From assembly GCA_964572845.1 (NCBI GenBank), contig CAZNFX010000007.1:1-64000 (forward strand): a stretch of 64,000 bases of DNA, given 5' to 3'. Positions 44,422 through 52,337 of the stretch are shown piece after piece. The notes under the pieces were generated by a model. The model was not told the origin of the DNA, did not search any database, and worked only from the letters and a program-made list of their open reading frames with translations. Source of the stretch: Bin55 sp964572845. GTDB taxonomy: Bacteria; Pseudomonadota; Gammaproteobacteria; Pseudomonadales; Azotimanducaceae. Each line of letters starts with the position of its first letter. Within the stretch, counting starts at the first letter, position 1. The translations under genes and the position numbers were made by a program.

Positions 44422-45393
44422 ATGAGCAAGAACGTATACACAGCAGATCTGCGCGTTCCAGATTCCCATCAGGGATCTCGCATCGACCAAGCGCTCGCGA
44501 GCTTGCTAGAAGATGTATCCCGCACCGAGGTCAAACGATGGATTCTCGACGGGTCCATAACAGTGAATGGCAGCATTGTCAAACCTTCCTTTAGGGTAAG
44601 AGGCAACGAGCAGGTTGCTGTTAGGGGCCAGCACGGCGAGCCCATGGATTGGGACAGTCAGCAAGATGTGGAGTTCCACGTCCTGTTTGAAGACAGTGAC
44701 TTGCTCGTGGTGAACAAACCGGCGGGCATCGTAGTGCACCCCGGAGCAGGAAACGCCAGTGGCACTCTAGTAAACGGTCTCATAGCACACCGACCAGAAC
44801 TAGCTCAATTGCCGCGGGCGGGCATTGTGCATCGTTTGGATAAGGACACCTCAGGACTACTGGTCGTAGCCGCTTCCAAGGCAGCTGTGGACACACTTGT
44901 CAAAGCACTAGCGCTTCGGCAAGTCACTCGTCGATACGTTTGCGTTGTGGAAGGCGTTATGGAGTCTTCTCAACGCGTGGACCGCCCCATAGGTCGCCAC
45001 TCGGTCCACCGAACACGGCAACAGACAAGACCTGACGGACGACCAAGCCTGACAGATTTCCATCCAAGACAATCCTATCGTGCTCATAGCCTTGTACTCG
45101 CACAACTTGGTACGGGTCGCACGCATCAGATACGAGTCCATGCGGCAGCCATTGGACACCCGCTGGTCGGCGACACAACCTACGGCGCCAGTGGTCGGCT
45201 ACCTAAGACAGCCACAAACGAGTTGATCCATCGAGTCAGAAACTTCGCAAGGCACGCGTTGCACTCTGCCGAGCTTTGCTTCGAACATCCCCAATCAGGT
45301 GAACCTCTGGATTTCAGCTGTCCAATGCCAGAGGACATGCAACTGCTTATTCAAGCATTGCAAGAGGACCGAGCTGGTCTGCTTGACTCTTAG
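44422..45393 (+). CDS. rluD: 23S rRNA pseudouridine synthase RluD
   Basis: Converts uridines 1911, 1915 and 1917 of 23S rRNA helix 69 to pseudouridine (E. coli numbering). An N-terminal S4 domain (about residues 17-75) precedes the catalytic domain, whose active-site Asp lies in GIVHRLDKDTSGLLVVA. Later blocks are LGTGRTHQIRVH and HPLVGDTTYG, typical of the RluA family. Length 323 compares with 326. The divergent bamD neighbour supports RluD over RluC or RluA. Confidence 0.94.
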   Translation: MSKNVYTADLRVPDSHQGSRIDQALASLLEDVSRTEVKRWILDGSITVNGSIVKPSFRVRGNEQVAVRGQHGEPMDWDSQQDVEFHVLFEDSDLLVVNKPAGIVVHPGAGNASGTLVNGLIAHRPELAQLPRAGIVHRLDKDTSGLLVVAASKAAVDTLVKALALRQVTRRYVCVVEGVMESSQRVDRPIGRHSVHRTRQQTRPDGRPSLTDFHPRQSYRAHSLVLAQLGTGRTHQIRVHAAAIGHPLVGDTTYGASGRLPKTATNELIHRVRNFARHALHSAELCFEHPQSGEPLDFSCPMPEDMQLLIQALQEDRAGLLDS

Positions 45394-45444
45394 GAACGAT
45401 TTCTAAACAATACGCCATTCTTTTGCAGGCTTGGTTGCCGACCC

Positions 45445-47190
45445 ATGGCAGAAATGCTGTCCGGCGGCGAGATGCTCATTCGTGCGTTGCACGACGTAGG
45501 TGTCCAGTACGTATTTGGCTACCCTGGCGGTGCCGCCCTTCACATATACGACGCAATCTTCAAACAGCAGGAAGTTGAACATGTGCTCGTGCGTCACGAG
45601 CAAGCTGCCACTCACATGGCGGACGGGTATGCTCGGTCTACAGGAGAACCAGGCGTGGTGTTGGTCACATCGGGTCCTGGGGCAACCAATGCCATAACGG
45701 GACTTGCCACAGCCTACATGGATTCGATTCCCTTGATTGTCATCTCGGGACAGGTGCCTCACGAAGTCATTGGCACCGATGCGTTCCAAGAGACTGACAT
45801 GATTGGAGTTTCGCGCCCGGTTGTGAAGCACAGCTACATGATTCAGGAAGCAGAGCAGCTGCCTCACGTCGTGAAGGAGGCGATCTACATAGCCACCTCG
45901 GGACGACGTGGACCCGTCGTTATCGACATTCCCAAAGACACTACCGATCCCAACAGGCTATTCGAATACCACATACCAGACAAGATCGAACTTCGATCGT
46001 ACAAGCCTGCGGTGCGAGGCCATTTCGGTCAGGTAAGACGGGCAACACGAGCGATATTGGAAAGTAAGAGACCCATAATCTATGCCGGTGGTGGAGTGAT
46101 CCAGGGTGATGCAGCGCAGGAACTCACTGCGCTCGCGAACAAACTGAACTATCCAGTTACTAACACGTTAATGGGTTTGGGAGCTTTTCCTGGTAGCGAT
46201 CCGCAATTTCTCGGAATGTTGGGGATGCATGGGACTTTCGAAGCCAATAACGCTATGCACCATTCCGACATGATATTGGCGGTTGGAGCTCGATTCGATG
46301 ACCGCGTAACCAACAATCCCGAGAAGTTTTGTCCAGACGCCACGGTCGTGCACATAGATGTGGATCCAGCATCCATATCCAAGGTCATTGCAGCCGACAT
46401 TCCCATAGTTGGGCAGTGCAAGGTGGTTCTGAAGCAGATTTTGGATTGTCTAGATGAAGACTTGCAGGAAAGTGAAGTCGATCGTGAAGCCATCGGAGCG
46501 TGGTGGAACCAAATCAACTCGTGGCGGGACACCCACGGGCTTGATCACAATCTCTACCAGCAAGAGTCCGATAATGCCAAGTTGCTGCCTCAACAAGTCG
46601 TTCAGATGGTCTATCGAGCCACCAATGGCAAAGCGTTCGTGTCGAGCGATGTCGGGCAGCACCAGATGTTCGCGGCACAGTTCTACAAGTTTGACGAACC
46701 TCGCAAGTGGGTGAACTCCGGTGGATTGGGGACCATGGGATTTGGATTGCCCTCCGCCATGGGAGTTCAATTTGCCCACCCTCATGCAACGGTAGTCTGC
46801 ATAACTGGGGAGGGCAGTTTCATGATGAATATGCAGGAATTGTCAACCTGCTCGCAATACTCCCTGCCGATCAAGATAGTGAACCTCAACAATCAAGCGT
46901 TGGGAATGGTCAAGCAGTGGCAGGACATGCAGTATGGTGGCCGACACTCTCATAGCACCTATGCCGATTCGCTGCCTGACTTTGTATCACTAGTTCAATC
47001 TTTTGGGCACGTAGGTATACGTGCGGAGTCTCTTCAGGAACTCGAAGACGCAGTAGAACTCGCATTCAGCGACAAGCACGCGAATGACTTGGTTTTCATT
47101 GATGCCATCATTGATCCCGATGAGCACATCTACCCGATGTTCGTCAAGGGTGGGGCAGTAAACGACATGGTTTTGAAGAAACACGGATAA
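45445..47190 (+). CDS. ilvI: Acetolactate synthase, large (catalytic) subunit
   Basis: Thiamine diphosphate enzyme making acetolactate or acetohydroxybutyrate, the first common step of valine, leucine and isoleucine synthesis. The catalytic Glu52 is in VRHEQAATHMADGYAR; the FAD-binding middle domain follows; the ThDP/Mg motif is GEGSFMMNMQELST...NLNNQALGM. Length 581 compares with 574 in E. coli IlvI. The downstream small subunit (163 residues) is IlvH-like, so the ilvI symbol is preferred over ilvB. A gap of 3 bp separates it from ilvH, and no attenuator-type leader peptide is visible in the 51 bp upstream. Confidence 0.96.
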   Translation: MAEMLSGGEMLIRALHDVGVQYVFGYPGGAALHIYDAIFKQQEVEHVLVRHEQAATHMADGYARSTGEPGVVLVTSGPGATNAITGLATAYMDSIPLIVISGQVPHEVIGTDAFQETDMIGVSRPVVKHSYMIQEAEQLPHVVKEAIYIATSGRRGPVVIDIPKDTTDPNRLFEYHIPDKIELRSYKPAVRGHFGQVRRATRAILESKRPIIYAGGGVIQGDAAQELTALANKLNYPVTNTLMGLGAFPGSDPQFLGMLGMHGTFEANNAMHHSDMILAVGARFDDRVTNNPEKFCPDATVVHIDVDPASISKVIAADIPIVGQCKVVLKQILDCLDEDLQESEVDREAIGAWWNQINSWRDTHGLDHNLYQQESDNAKLLPQQVVQMVYRATNGKAFVSSDVGQHQMFAAQFYKFDEPRKWVNSGGLGTMGFGLPSAMGVQFAHPHATVVCITGEGSFMMNMQELSTCSQYSLPIKIVNLNNQALGMVKQWQDMQYGGRHSHSTYADSLPDFVSLVQSFGHVGIRAESLQELEDAVELAFSDKHANDLVFIDAIIDPDEHIYPMFVKGGAVNDMVLKKHG

Positions 47191-47193
47191 GCC

Positions 47194-47685
47194 ATGCGTC
47201 ACCTGCTTTCAGTTTTGCTTGAAAACGAAGCCGGCGCTCTTTCACGAGTCGTGGGTTTGTTCGCACAACGCGATTTCAACATCGAAACGCTCACCGTTGC
47301 ACCGACTGAAGATGAAACACTGTCTCGACTTACGCTTGTAACAGTCGGGGATGATCGTACGATTGAACAAATCACCAAACACCTCAACCGCCTCATCGAG
47401 GTGGTAAAAGTTATCGATCTGACCGACAACGTCCATATCGAGCGTGAATTAATGCTGGTAAAGGTTCGAGCAGAGACCGATGCACGACCAGAGGTCAAAC
47501 GCACATGCGACATCTTTCGAGGACAAATAGTTGATGTAACTCCAAACACCTACACTATCCAGCTTGTAGGCCCAACGGAAAAGCTGCTCGCCTTCATCGA
47601 AGCCGTAGGTCCTACCAAGATCATGGAAGTTGTGCGTTCAGGCGTATCCGGGATTAGCCGAGGAACAAAAGTTCTAAGCGTCTGA
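47194..47685 (+). CDS. ilvH: Acetolactate synthase, small (regulatory) subunit
   Basis: Regulatory subunit that activates the catalytic subunit and confers valine feedback inhibition. An N-terminal ACT domain, HLLSVLLENEAGALSRVVGLF, contains the valine-site region; RDFNIETLTVAPTED follows. The C-terminal domain has ELMLVKVRA and EVVRSGVSGISRG. At 163 residues it is the same as E. coli IlvH. It lies between ilvI (3 bp) and ilvC (23 bp). Confidence 0.96.
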   Translation: MRHLLSVLLENEAGALSRVVGLFAQRDFNIETLTVAPTEDETLSRLTLVTVGDDRTIEQITKHLNRLIEVVKVIDLTDNVHIERELMLVKVRAETDARPEVKRTCDIFRGQIVDVTPNTYTIQLVGPTEKLLAFIEAVGPTKIMEVVRSGVSGISRGTKVLSV

Positions 47686-47708
47686 CTCGACCATTCACAG
47701 GAATTCGA

Positions 47709-48728
47709 ATGCAAGTCTATTACGACAAGGACGGCGACCTTTCTATCGTCCAGAACATGAACGTGGTTGTAGTGGGGTATGGCTCACAAGGACACGCACA
47801 TGCCAACAATCTGCGCGACAGTGGCGTAGAGAATCTAGTAGTTGGACTACGTGAAGCGTCCGGCTCAGCAACCAAAGCCCGGAATGCGGGATTCGACGTA
47901 AGGCCGGTTGCGGAGGCCGTGAAGAACGCCAATTTTGTGATGATCCTCGTTCCGGATGAAACCCAGCGAGACCTGTTCCAACAGGAGATACAACCCAATT
48001 TGAGGCCTGGATCGACTATTGCGTTTGCACATGGGTTCAACATTCATTTCGGGCTGATTGAACCTGGCCCAGATGTCGATGTGGTGATGATTGCACCCAA
48101 GGGCCCGGGGCACACAGTCCGTGCGTTGTATGAAGAAGGAGGGGGAGTGCCAGCTCTGATCGCAATCGGGCAGGACGCATCAGGTCGCGCTAAAGAAACG
48201 TCTTTGTCCTATGCAATGGCTATCGGAGCTGGGCGGGCTGCGATCATTGAAACCACGTTTCGAGAGGAAACGGAGACCGATCTTTTCGGCGAGCAAGCTG
48301 TGCTATGTGGTGGCGCGGCCGCACTGGTGCAAGCGGGATTTGAAACGTTGACTGAAGCGGGCTACGCACCGGAAATGGCTTATTTCGAGTGTCTGCACGA
48401 GCTCAAGCTCATAGTGGACTTTTTCTATGAAGGAGGAATCTCGAACATGTGGTACACCGTTTCCAATACGGCGGAATACGGTGGTCTCACTCGAGGTTCT
48501 CGTATTGTCAACGAACAAACTCGACAAGAAATGAAGAGAATTCTGGACGAAATTCAGACTGGAAAATTTGCTCGTGAGTTTGTAGCGGAAAACCAAGCTG
48601 GTGCCACGACCATAAAAGCAATGCGGCGGCTTAGTAAGGACCATCAGATTGAGGAAGTGGGTGCTCGGTTGCGAGGCATGATGCCGTGGATTGAATCGAA
48701 CAAGCTGGTTGATCGGAGCAAGAACTGA
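47709..48728 (+). CDS. ilvC: Ketol-acid reductoisomerase, class I (short form)
   Basis: Mg and NADPH-dependent enzyme performing isomerisation and reduction in branched-chain amino acid synthesis. The Rossmann motif is VVGYGSQGHAHANNLRDSG, followed by FAHGFNIHFG and MIAPKGPGHTVR. Metal ligands are in ETDLFGEQAVLCGG (Asp and Glu) and ECLHELKLIVD. At 339 residues it is the class I form typical of most bacteria, unlike the long enteric form of about 490. AGGA precedes the ATG. Last gene of ilvI-ilvH-ilvC. Confidence 0.97.
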   Translation: MQVYYDKDGDLSIVQNMNVVVVGYGSQGHAHANNLRDSGVENLVVGLREASGSATKARNAGFDVRPVAEAVKNANFVMILVPDETQRDLFQQEIQPNLRPGSTIAFAHGFNIHFGLIEPGPDVDVVMIAPKGPGHTVRALYEEGGGVPALIAIGQDASGRAKETSLSYAMAIGAGRAAIIETTFREETETDLFGEQAVLCGGAAALVQAGFETLTEAGYAPEMAYFECLHELKLIVDFFYEGGISNMWYTVSNTAEYGGLTRGSRIVNEQTRQEMKRILDEIQTGKFAREFVAENQAGATTIKAMRRLSKDHQIEEVGARLRGMMPWIESNKLVDRSKN

Positions 48729-48807
48729 CTTAGTTCTGCCTAGGCCCTACTGTCAGCCAAGCACCGTTAGCACGATACTTGCTGAATTAAGTGGAAGGGC
48801 TATTGGA

Positions 48808-49278
48808 TTACTCCGCTTCAGCAGCTTCCTTATCTGAATCGGGTTCGTTTTCTTCTTTGAGTTTGCCGGTGAAGTTCACCTTGATCTCTTCACCCTCTTC
48901 GCTCAAAGTGCCGGATAAGGTACCGGACAAGCTGCCATTCTTGACTTTGCCCGCGTAGATAACAGTGAGCTCACCTTGACTCGTAGATAGCACGAAGCTA
49001 GCTTCGAATTCGTCGTCGGTCACCTCGACGTTGTCGCTATTGTTGACAGCGCCAAACCCACTGGTCAAAATAGCTGAGTATTTCCCTTCATCATCGACAT
49101 TGATGGCCAATGTGGTTTCTTTCGGGTCGAACGGGCTATTGTCGTCGTGGTCGTTACTAAGGACGTAAGTACCTTCAACTTTAGCGAACACGGTCAGTGA
49201 TCCAATCAACGTTGCAATGGCGACTGCAATCGGAAGCCTGCTCATGCCGACACTCAAGTGTTTAGCTCGAATTTTCAT
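48808..49278 (-). CDS. Exported acidic protein of unknown function
   Basis: A 156-residue protein from ATG 49278 with a signal peptide (MKIRAKHLSVGMSRLPIAVA, then a hydrophobic core, possible cleavage after FAK). The mature part is acidic and likely beta-rich: TTLAINVDDEGKYSAILTSG, a run of short repeats (GSLSGTLSGTLSEEGEE), and KVNFTGKL before a Glu/Asp-rich tail. The pattern is like small lipocalin-type or periplasmic beta proteins, but I do not recognise the family. A longer frame from 49332 lacks a signal. It is convergent with ilvC. Confidence 0.6.
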   Translation of the reverse strand: MKIRAKHLSVGMSRLPIAVAIATLIGSLTVFAKVEGTYVLSNDHDDNSPFDPKETTLAINVDDEGKYSAILTSGFGAVNNSDNVEVTDDEFEASFVLSTSQGELTVIYAGKVKNGSLSGTLSGTLSEEGEEIKVNFTGKLKEENEPDSDKEAAEAE

Positions 49279-49653
49279 TTCAACATCATACAACGTAATT
49301 TGATCCATACTTCTGACCGAGACAACGCTCATTGGTCAAACGTTCCTTGCTGCGGACGCACCGTTGCATCAAGATGTTGGCTACGCCACTGAATTCCGCG
49401 ATTTGTCGAATCTTAATTGAAGGTCTTCTAGCTTTTCCGCCAGCCACCATGTAACGCGATTGCCCTACAGCTCATCTATTCAATTGAAATTTGTACTAGG
49501 AACCTTGCGCTCCTGCAATTGAATCGTGCATCAGCTACACAGTTGAGACCTCAATCTTAAATTATTGCAGCAGTCTCTGGCACAAAGCTGACGTTCGTAA
49601 TTGATGCCGCGAATTTCCTAGAACGGAAGACCAAGAATAATGGAGAACAACAA
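49279..49653. other. Divergent intergenic region between two exported proteins
   Basis: About 375 bp containing the start regions of both flanking genes. A GGAG ribosome site serves the right-hand gene. No coding frame, tRNA or clear repeat was seen. Confidence 0.3.
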
Positions 49654-50196
49654 ATGAACATCCGCAGAAAATTACTGCCACTTGTCCTTTGCCTGAGTGC
49701 AGTATTGTTGCTGACAGGCTGGTTTCCGGAAGGATCGCAAGTTAAGAATCAAATCTTCCACTGCTCCAGCAAGTCGGGCGACTACATACTGACGAACCCA
49801 GAGACCAAAGAGGAAATGCGTCTGCCGAACGATGCCAGCCGCACCGAATTCGAACGTGCACGAGTAGATGGTTTCACAAGCCAGACAACCGAACTCATTT
49901 GGTCCTGTACTTTCTCATATCTTGATTCTGAGTTAATTGGACAGAATCACACGATAACCGAAGCCATCGTTGACTCGGCGAGCAGGTATGGTTTTGATGC
50001 AATGATTGAAACGCACAACAAGTGCCGAAGCCAGCTTGCTGCGAATGAAAAGTACAAGGTCGCCGTGTTTTCCGGTATTGCTCTCAAGGGCGGAACAATC
50101 GATGTTGTGGGTTTGGCTTGCTTTAGTCCGAATTCAAGATTCATGAACCAATACACAGATCCCGCTGACGCGGAAAAATCGAGTAGCTCTAGCTAG
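49654..50196 (+). CDS. Exported protein of unknown function
   Basis: A 180-residue protein with a signal peptide (MNIRRKLLPLVLCLSAVLLLTG). The signal ends LLTGW, which looks like a lipobox (LTGC) with Trp in place of Cys, so it should be a soluble or anchored periplasmic protein, not a lipoprotein. The mature domain has five cysteines, KTHNKCRSQLAA-like pairs included (CSSK, WSCTF, NKCRS, LACFS), which may form disulfides. A Ser-rich tail (KSSSSS) ends it. GGAG precedes the ATG. Family not recognised. Confidence 0.62.
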   Translation: MNIRRKLLPLVLCLSAVLLLTGWFPEGSQVKNQIFHCSSKSGDYILTNPETKEEMRLPNDASRTEFERARVDGFTSQTTELIWSCTFSYLDSELIGQNHTITEAIVDSASRYGFDAMIETHNKCRSQLAANEKYKVAVFSGIALKGGTIDVVGLACFSPNSRFMNQYTDPADAEKSSSSS

Positions 50197-50236
50197 CAGT
50201 TGCCGCTTATGGGAGACCTGAAACAGGAGTCAGACA

Positions 50237-50467
50237 GAGTGCTTTTGCCGCTATGCGACAGGCGGGATTGACGTGCTCGATGTAGCTGCCTGAGAGTATT
50301 GAATAGAGTTCTATTTCAACGAATCAAACCTCTTGGTGTCTGGGACACTAGCTAGGCCGGATTGCACGGCATCTGTATCTCGGAAATCTTACGAAACGTC
50401 GCTTGAACCGACTGGTTGAAGTGCAACGAGAGACGCCGCAGATTGCACAAAGCCAGCAAAAGCGCTC
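50237..50467. repeat. Long-distance 12-bp inverted repeat in a convergent gap
   Basis: GAGTGCTTTTGC (50237-50248) and GCAAAAGCGCTC (50456-50467) pair at 11 of 12 positions, the twelfth being a G-T pair. They bracket about 207 bp between the convergent exported-protein gene and GPP34 gene. No coding frame lies between them. It could be a small mobile-element relic or chance. Confidence 0.25.
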
Positions 50468-50484
50468 AAAGGCCACACATTGCG

Positions 50485-51135
50485 TTAGGTAGACATCGCA
50501 ATAGAGATCTCGATGTCCCAAATGGCCGTGGCAACAGTCTGCCCGATTAGATCGAGTTTACGTACGGTTTCGATTCTGTCGGCAATGGTGTCTAGCTGCT
50601 TTCTGGGCAACATCTCGTTCAAGATCCCAGAAGCGTGCGCCAAGCAAAGCAACACTACATCTCGTGGAGAGGGGATCGCATCAGAAAACAATACTTCAAA
50701 CAGTCTAAGTTTGGTTTCCTTTTCTGCAGTGCCATCGACAACTGGATAGCGTCTGGATCGAAATACCCACAAGAAGCGTTCATCTGCTTGTTCAATGATC
50801 CCTTTGTTAATTAGATTTCCAAGGGCTTCCTCTCGAATGTCGTCAGCTCGCTCCGCCGTCCTCTCGACCCAATATCGGATGTCTTTTTCTTTCGGTTCAG
50901 ATGCGATTTCCTTAAGAACAGCATCAGCACTTCGGCTTCCAATTGGCTCATCCTTAACGACGAACAATCGGTCCAGATCGCTATCGATTCTTCGATTCTC
51001 AGCTAGTTCCATCAACACTGCGCCGCTGAGCGCATAGCGTCTCGACCATTCTGGCAAGCGTACGAACGATCCGTCGCTGTCGTGCAGGAGCAACAACATG
51101 ATCTCCTCAGCTATGCTCAAATTCGTTTCGCTCAT
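50485..51135 (-). CDS. GPP34 (GOLPH3/VPS74-like) family protein
   Basis: A 216-residue helical protein with the GPP34 pattern: SIAEEIMLLLLHDSDGSF at the N-terminus, then YALSGAVLMELAENRRID, a region around LFVVKDEPIG, and the C-terminal PSPRDVVLLCLAHASGIL followed by a final helix. In eukaryotes GOLPH3/Vps74 binds phosphatidylinositol 4-phosphate and retains Golgi enzymes. Bacterial members are common in actinobacteria and scattered elsewhere; their role is unknown. No signal peptide. It is divergent from the hydroxylase-GH3-enolase operon. Confidence 0.8.
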   Translation of the reverse strand: MSETNLSIAEEIMLLLLHDSDGSFVRLPEWSRRYALSGAVLMELAENRRIDSDLDRLFVVKDEPIGSRSADAVLKEIASEPKEKDIRYWVERTAERADDIREEALGNLINKGIIEQADERFLWVFRSRRYPVVDGTAEKETKLRLFEVLFSDAIPSPRDVVLLCLAHASGILNEMLPRKQLDTIADRIETVRKLDLIGQTVATAIWDIEISIAMST

Positions 51136-51447
51136 GTTTCTACCACTCGAAGTTGGGGAGTTAAGACGCTATTGCCGAGACATGATAGTAGGAAATCCCC
51201 ATGGGAGTCCAAAGTTGCTCTGTCGAAGCGAGGCACCACGTTAATTCTACGCAAGGAATTAATGGGGTCATTATCATTGGATCAATCTAGTAGCAAAGCG
51301 CTCGTGTAGCGGACACGGAACGGTTCTGTCATTGCCAACTGCACCACATATCCATAGCAAGTGCTGGCCGCGTGGGTGTGCAGTACGCTAACTGCCAAGT
51401 AGCACCAATGGCAATTTCTACAGACCCAAACCACGAGTAGGATCATT
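51136..51447. other. Divergent promoter region, GPP34 gene and hydroxylase operon
   Basis: About 310 bp between two divergent start codons. AGGA lies just upstream of the hydroxylase GTG. No well-formed -35/-10 pair, operator or terminator was recognised. Confidence 0.3.
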
Positions 51448-52332
51448 GTGTCAGTGAAACAGCTGGTTCACAGAGTTGTTCGTGTGAGCTCCTATCCTCT
51501 GACCGTTTGCGGGTGCTACGTTGTTTTTTGGTTGCTTGCCAACGCAATGGAAGTAGCAATCGCGGCATACCTCGCAGCCGTGATCGGGTGCGTATTCGTC
51601 ACTCTGCATGAATGGCTCATGCCCTATCGTCGACTCTGGCACCCAACTCGGTCGGACCTACTCAACGACGGCGCATACATGCTATTCGGTCAGGTTTTCT
51701 TTGAACGACTGCTGATTCTCATGGCATTTGGCGGCATTTCCGTAATAGTTGCCAATGCCCAATGGCAAATACCTGGACTGTGGCCCTACGACTATCCAGT
51801 TTGGGTGCAAGCTGTGTTGATCCTAGTATTGGGTGATTTTCTTCGTTACTGGATGCACCGCGCTTTCCATCGATTCGGTTGGATGTGGCGGCTGCACGCA
51901 ATACATCACTCGCCGCAACGATTGTATTGGTTGAATGTTGGAAGGTTTCATCCCTTTGAGCAGTCGTTGCAGTTTGCGGTCGACGCCCTGCCATTCATAC
52001 TGCTGGGTATCGGACCTGAGGTGCTAAGCGTTTATTTTGTTTTCTATGCAATCAATGGTTTCTACCAGCACTCGAATTGCGACGTGCGGCTAGGGTGGTT
52101 GAATTGGGTGGTTGCTGGCCCAGAGTTGCACCGTTGGCACCACTCTGTGAACCTTGAGGAAGCCAATCACAACTACGGCAACAATCTCATAGTGTGGGAT
52201 GCATTGTTTGGAACTCGCTACTTGCCTCCTAATCGAAGTGTTGAATCACTTGGGATTCCAATTGCAGACTACCCTATGAGTTTTCTGAGACAAATGGTCG
52301 CTCCGTTTGATCGAAGGATACCGATGGACTGA
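51448..52332 (+). CDS. Sterol desaturase / fatty acid hydroxylase family membrane enzyme
   Basis: Di-iron membrane oxygenase of the fatty acid hydroxylase superfamily, 294 residues with about four membrane helices. The histidine boxes are HRAFH (HxxxH), HAIHH (HxxHH) and HRWHH (HxxHH), plus HNYG after the last box. Members hydroxylate or desaturate C-H bonds of fatty acids, sterols or carotenoids; the substrate is not evident. GTG 51448 is preceded by AGGA. It lies 5 bp before the GH3 gene, so the two form one transcript with the enolase-family gene. Oxygen and an electron donor would be needed; neither donor gene is adjacent. Confidence 0.88.
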   Translation: MSVKQLVHRVVRVSSYPLTVCGCYVVFWLLANAMEVAIAAYLAAVIGCVFVTLHEWLMPYRRLWHPTRSDLLNDGAYMLFGQVFFERLLILMAFGGISVIVANAQWQIPGLWPYDYPVWVQAVLILVLGDFLRYWMHRAFHRFGWMWRLHAIHHSPQRLYWLNVGRFHPFEQSLQFAVDALPFILLGIGPEVLSVYFVFYAINGFYQHSNCDVRLGWLNWVVAGPELHRWHHSVNLEEANHNYGNNLIVWDALFGTRYLPPNRSVESLGIPIADYPMSFLRQMVAPFDRRIPMD

Positions 52333-52337
52333 GCCCG

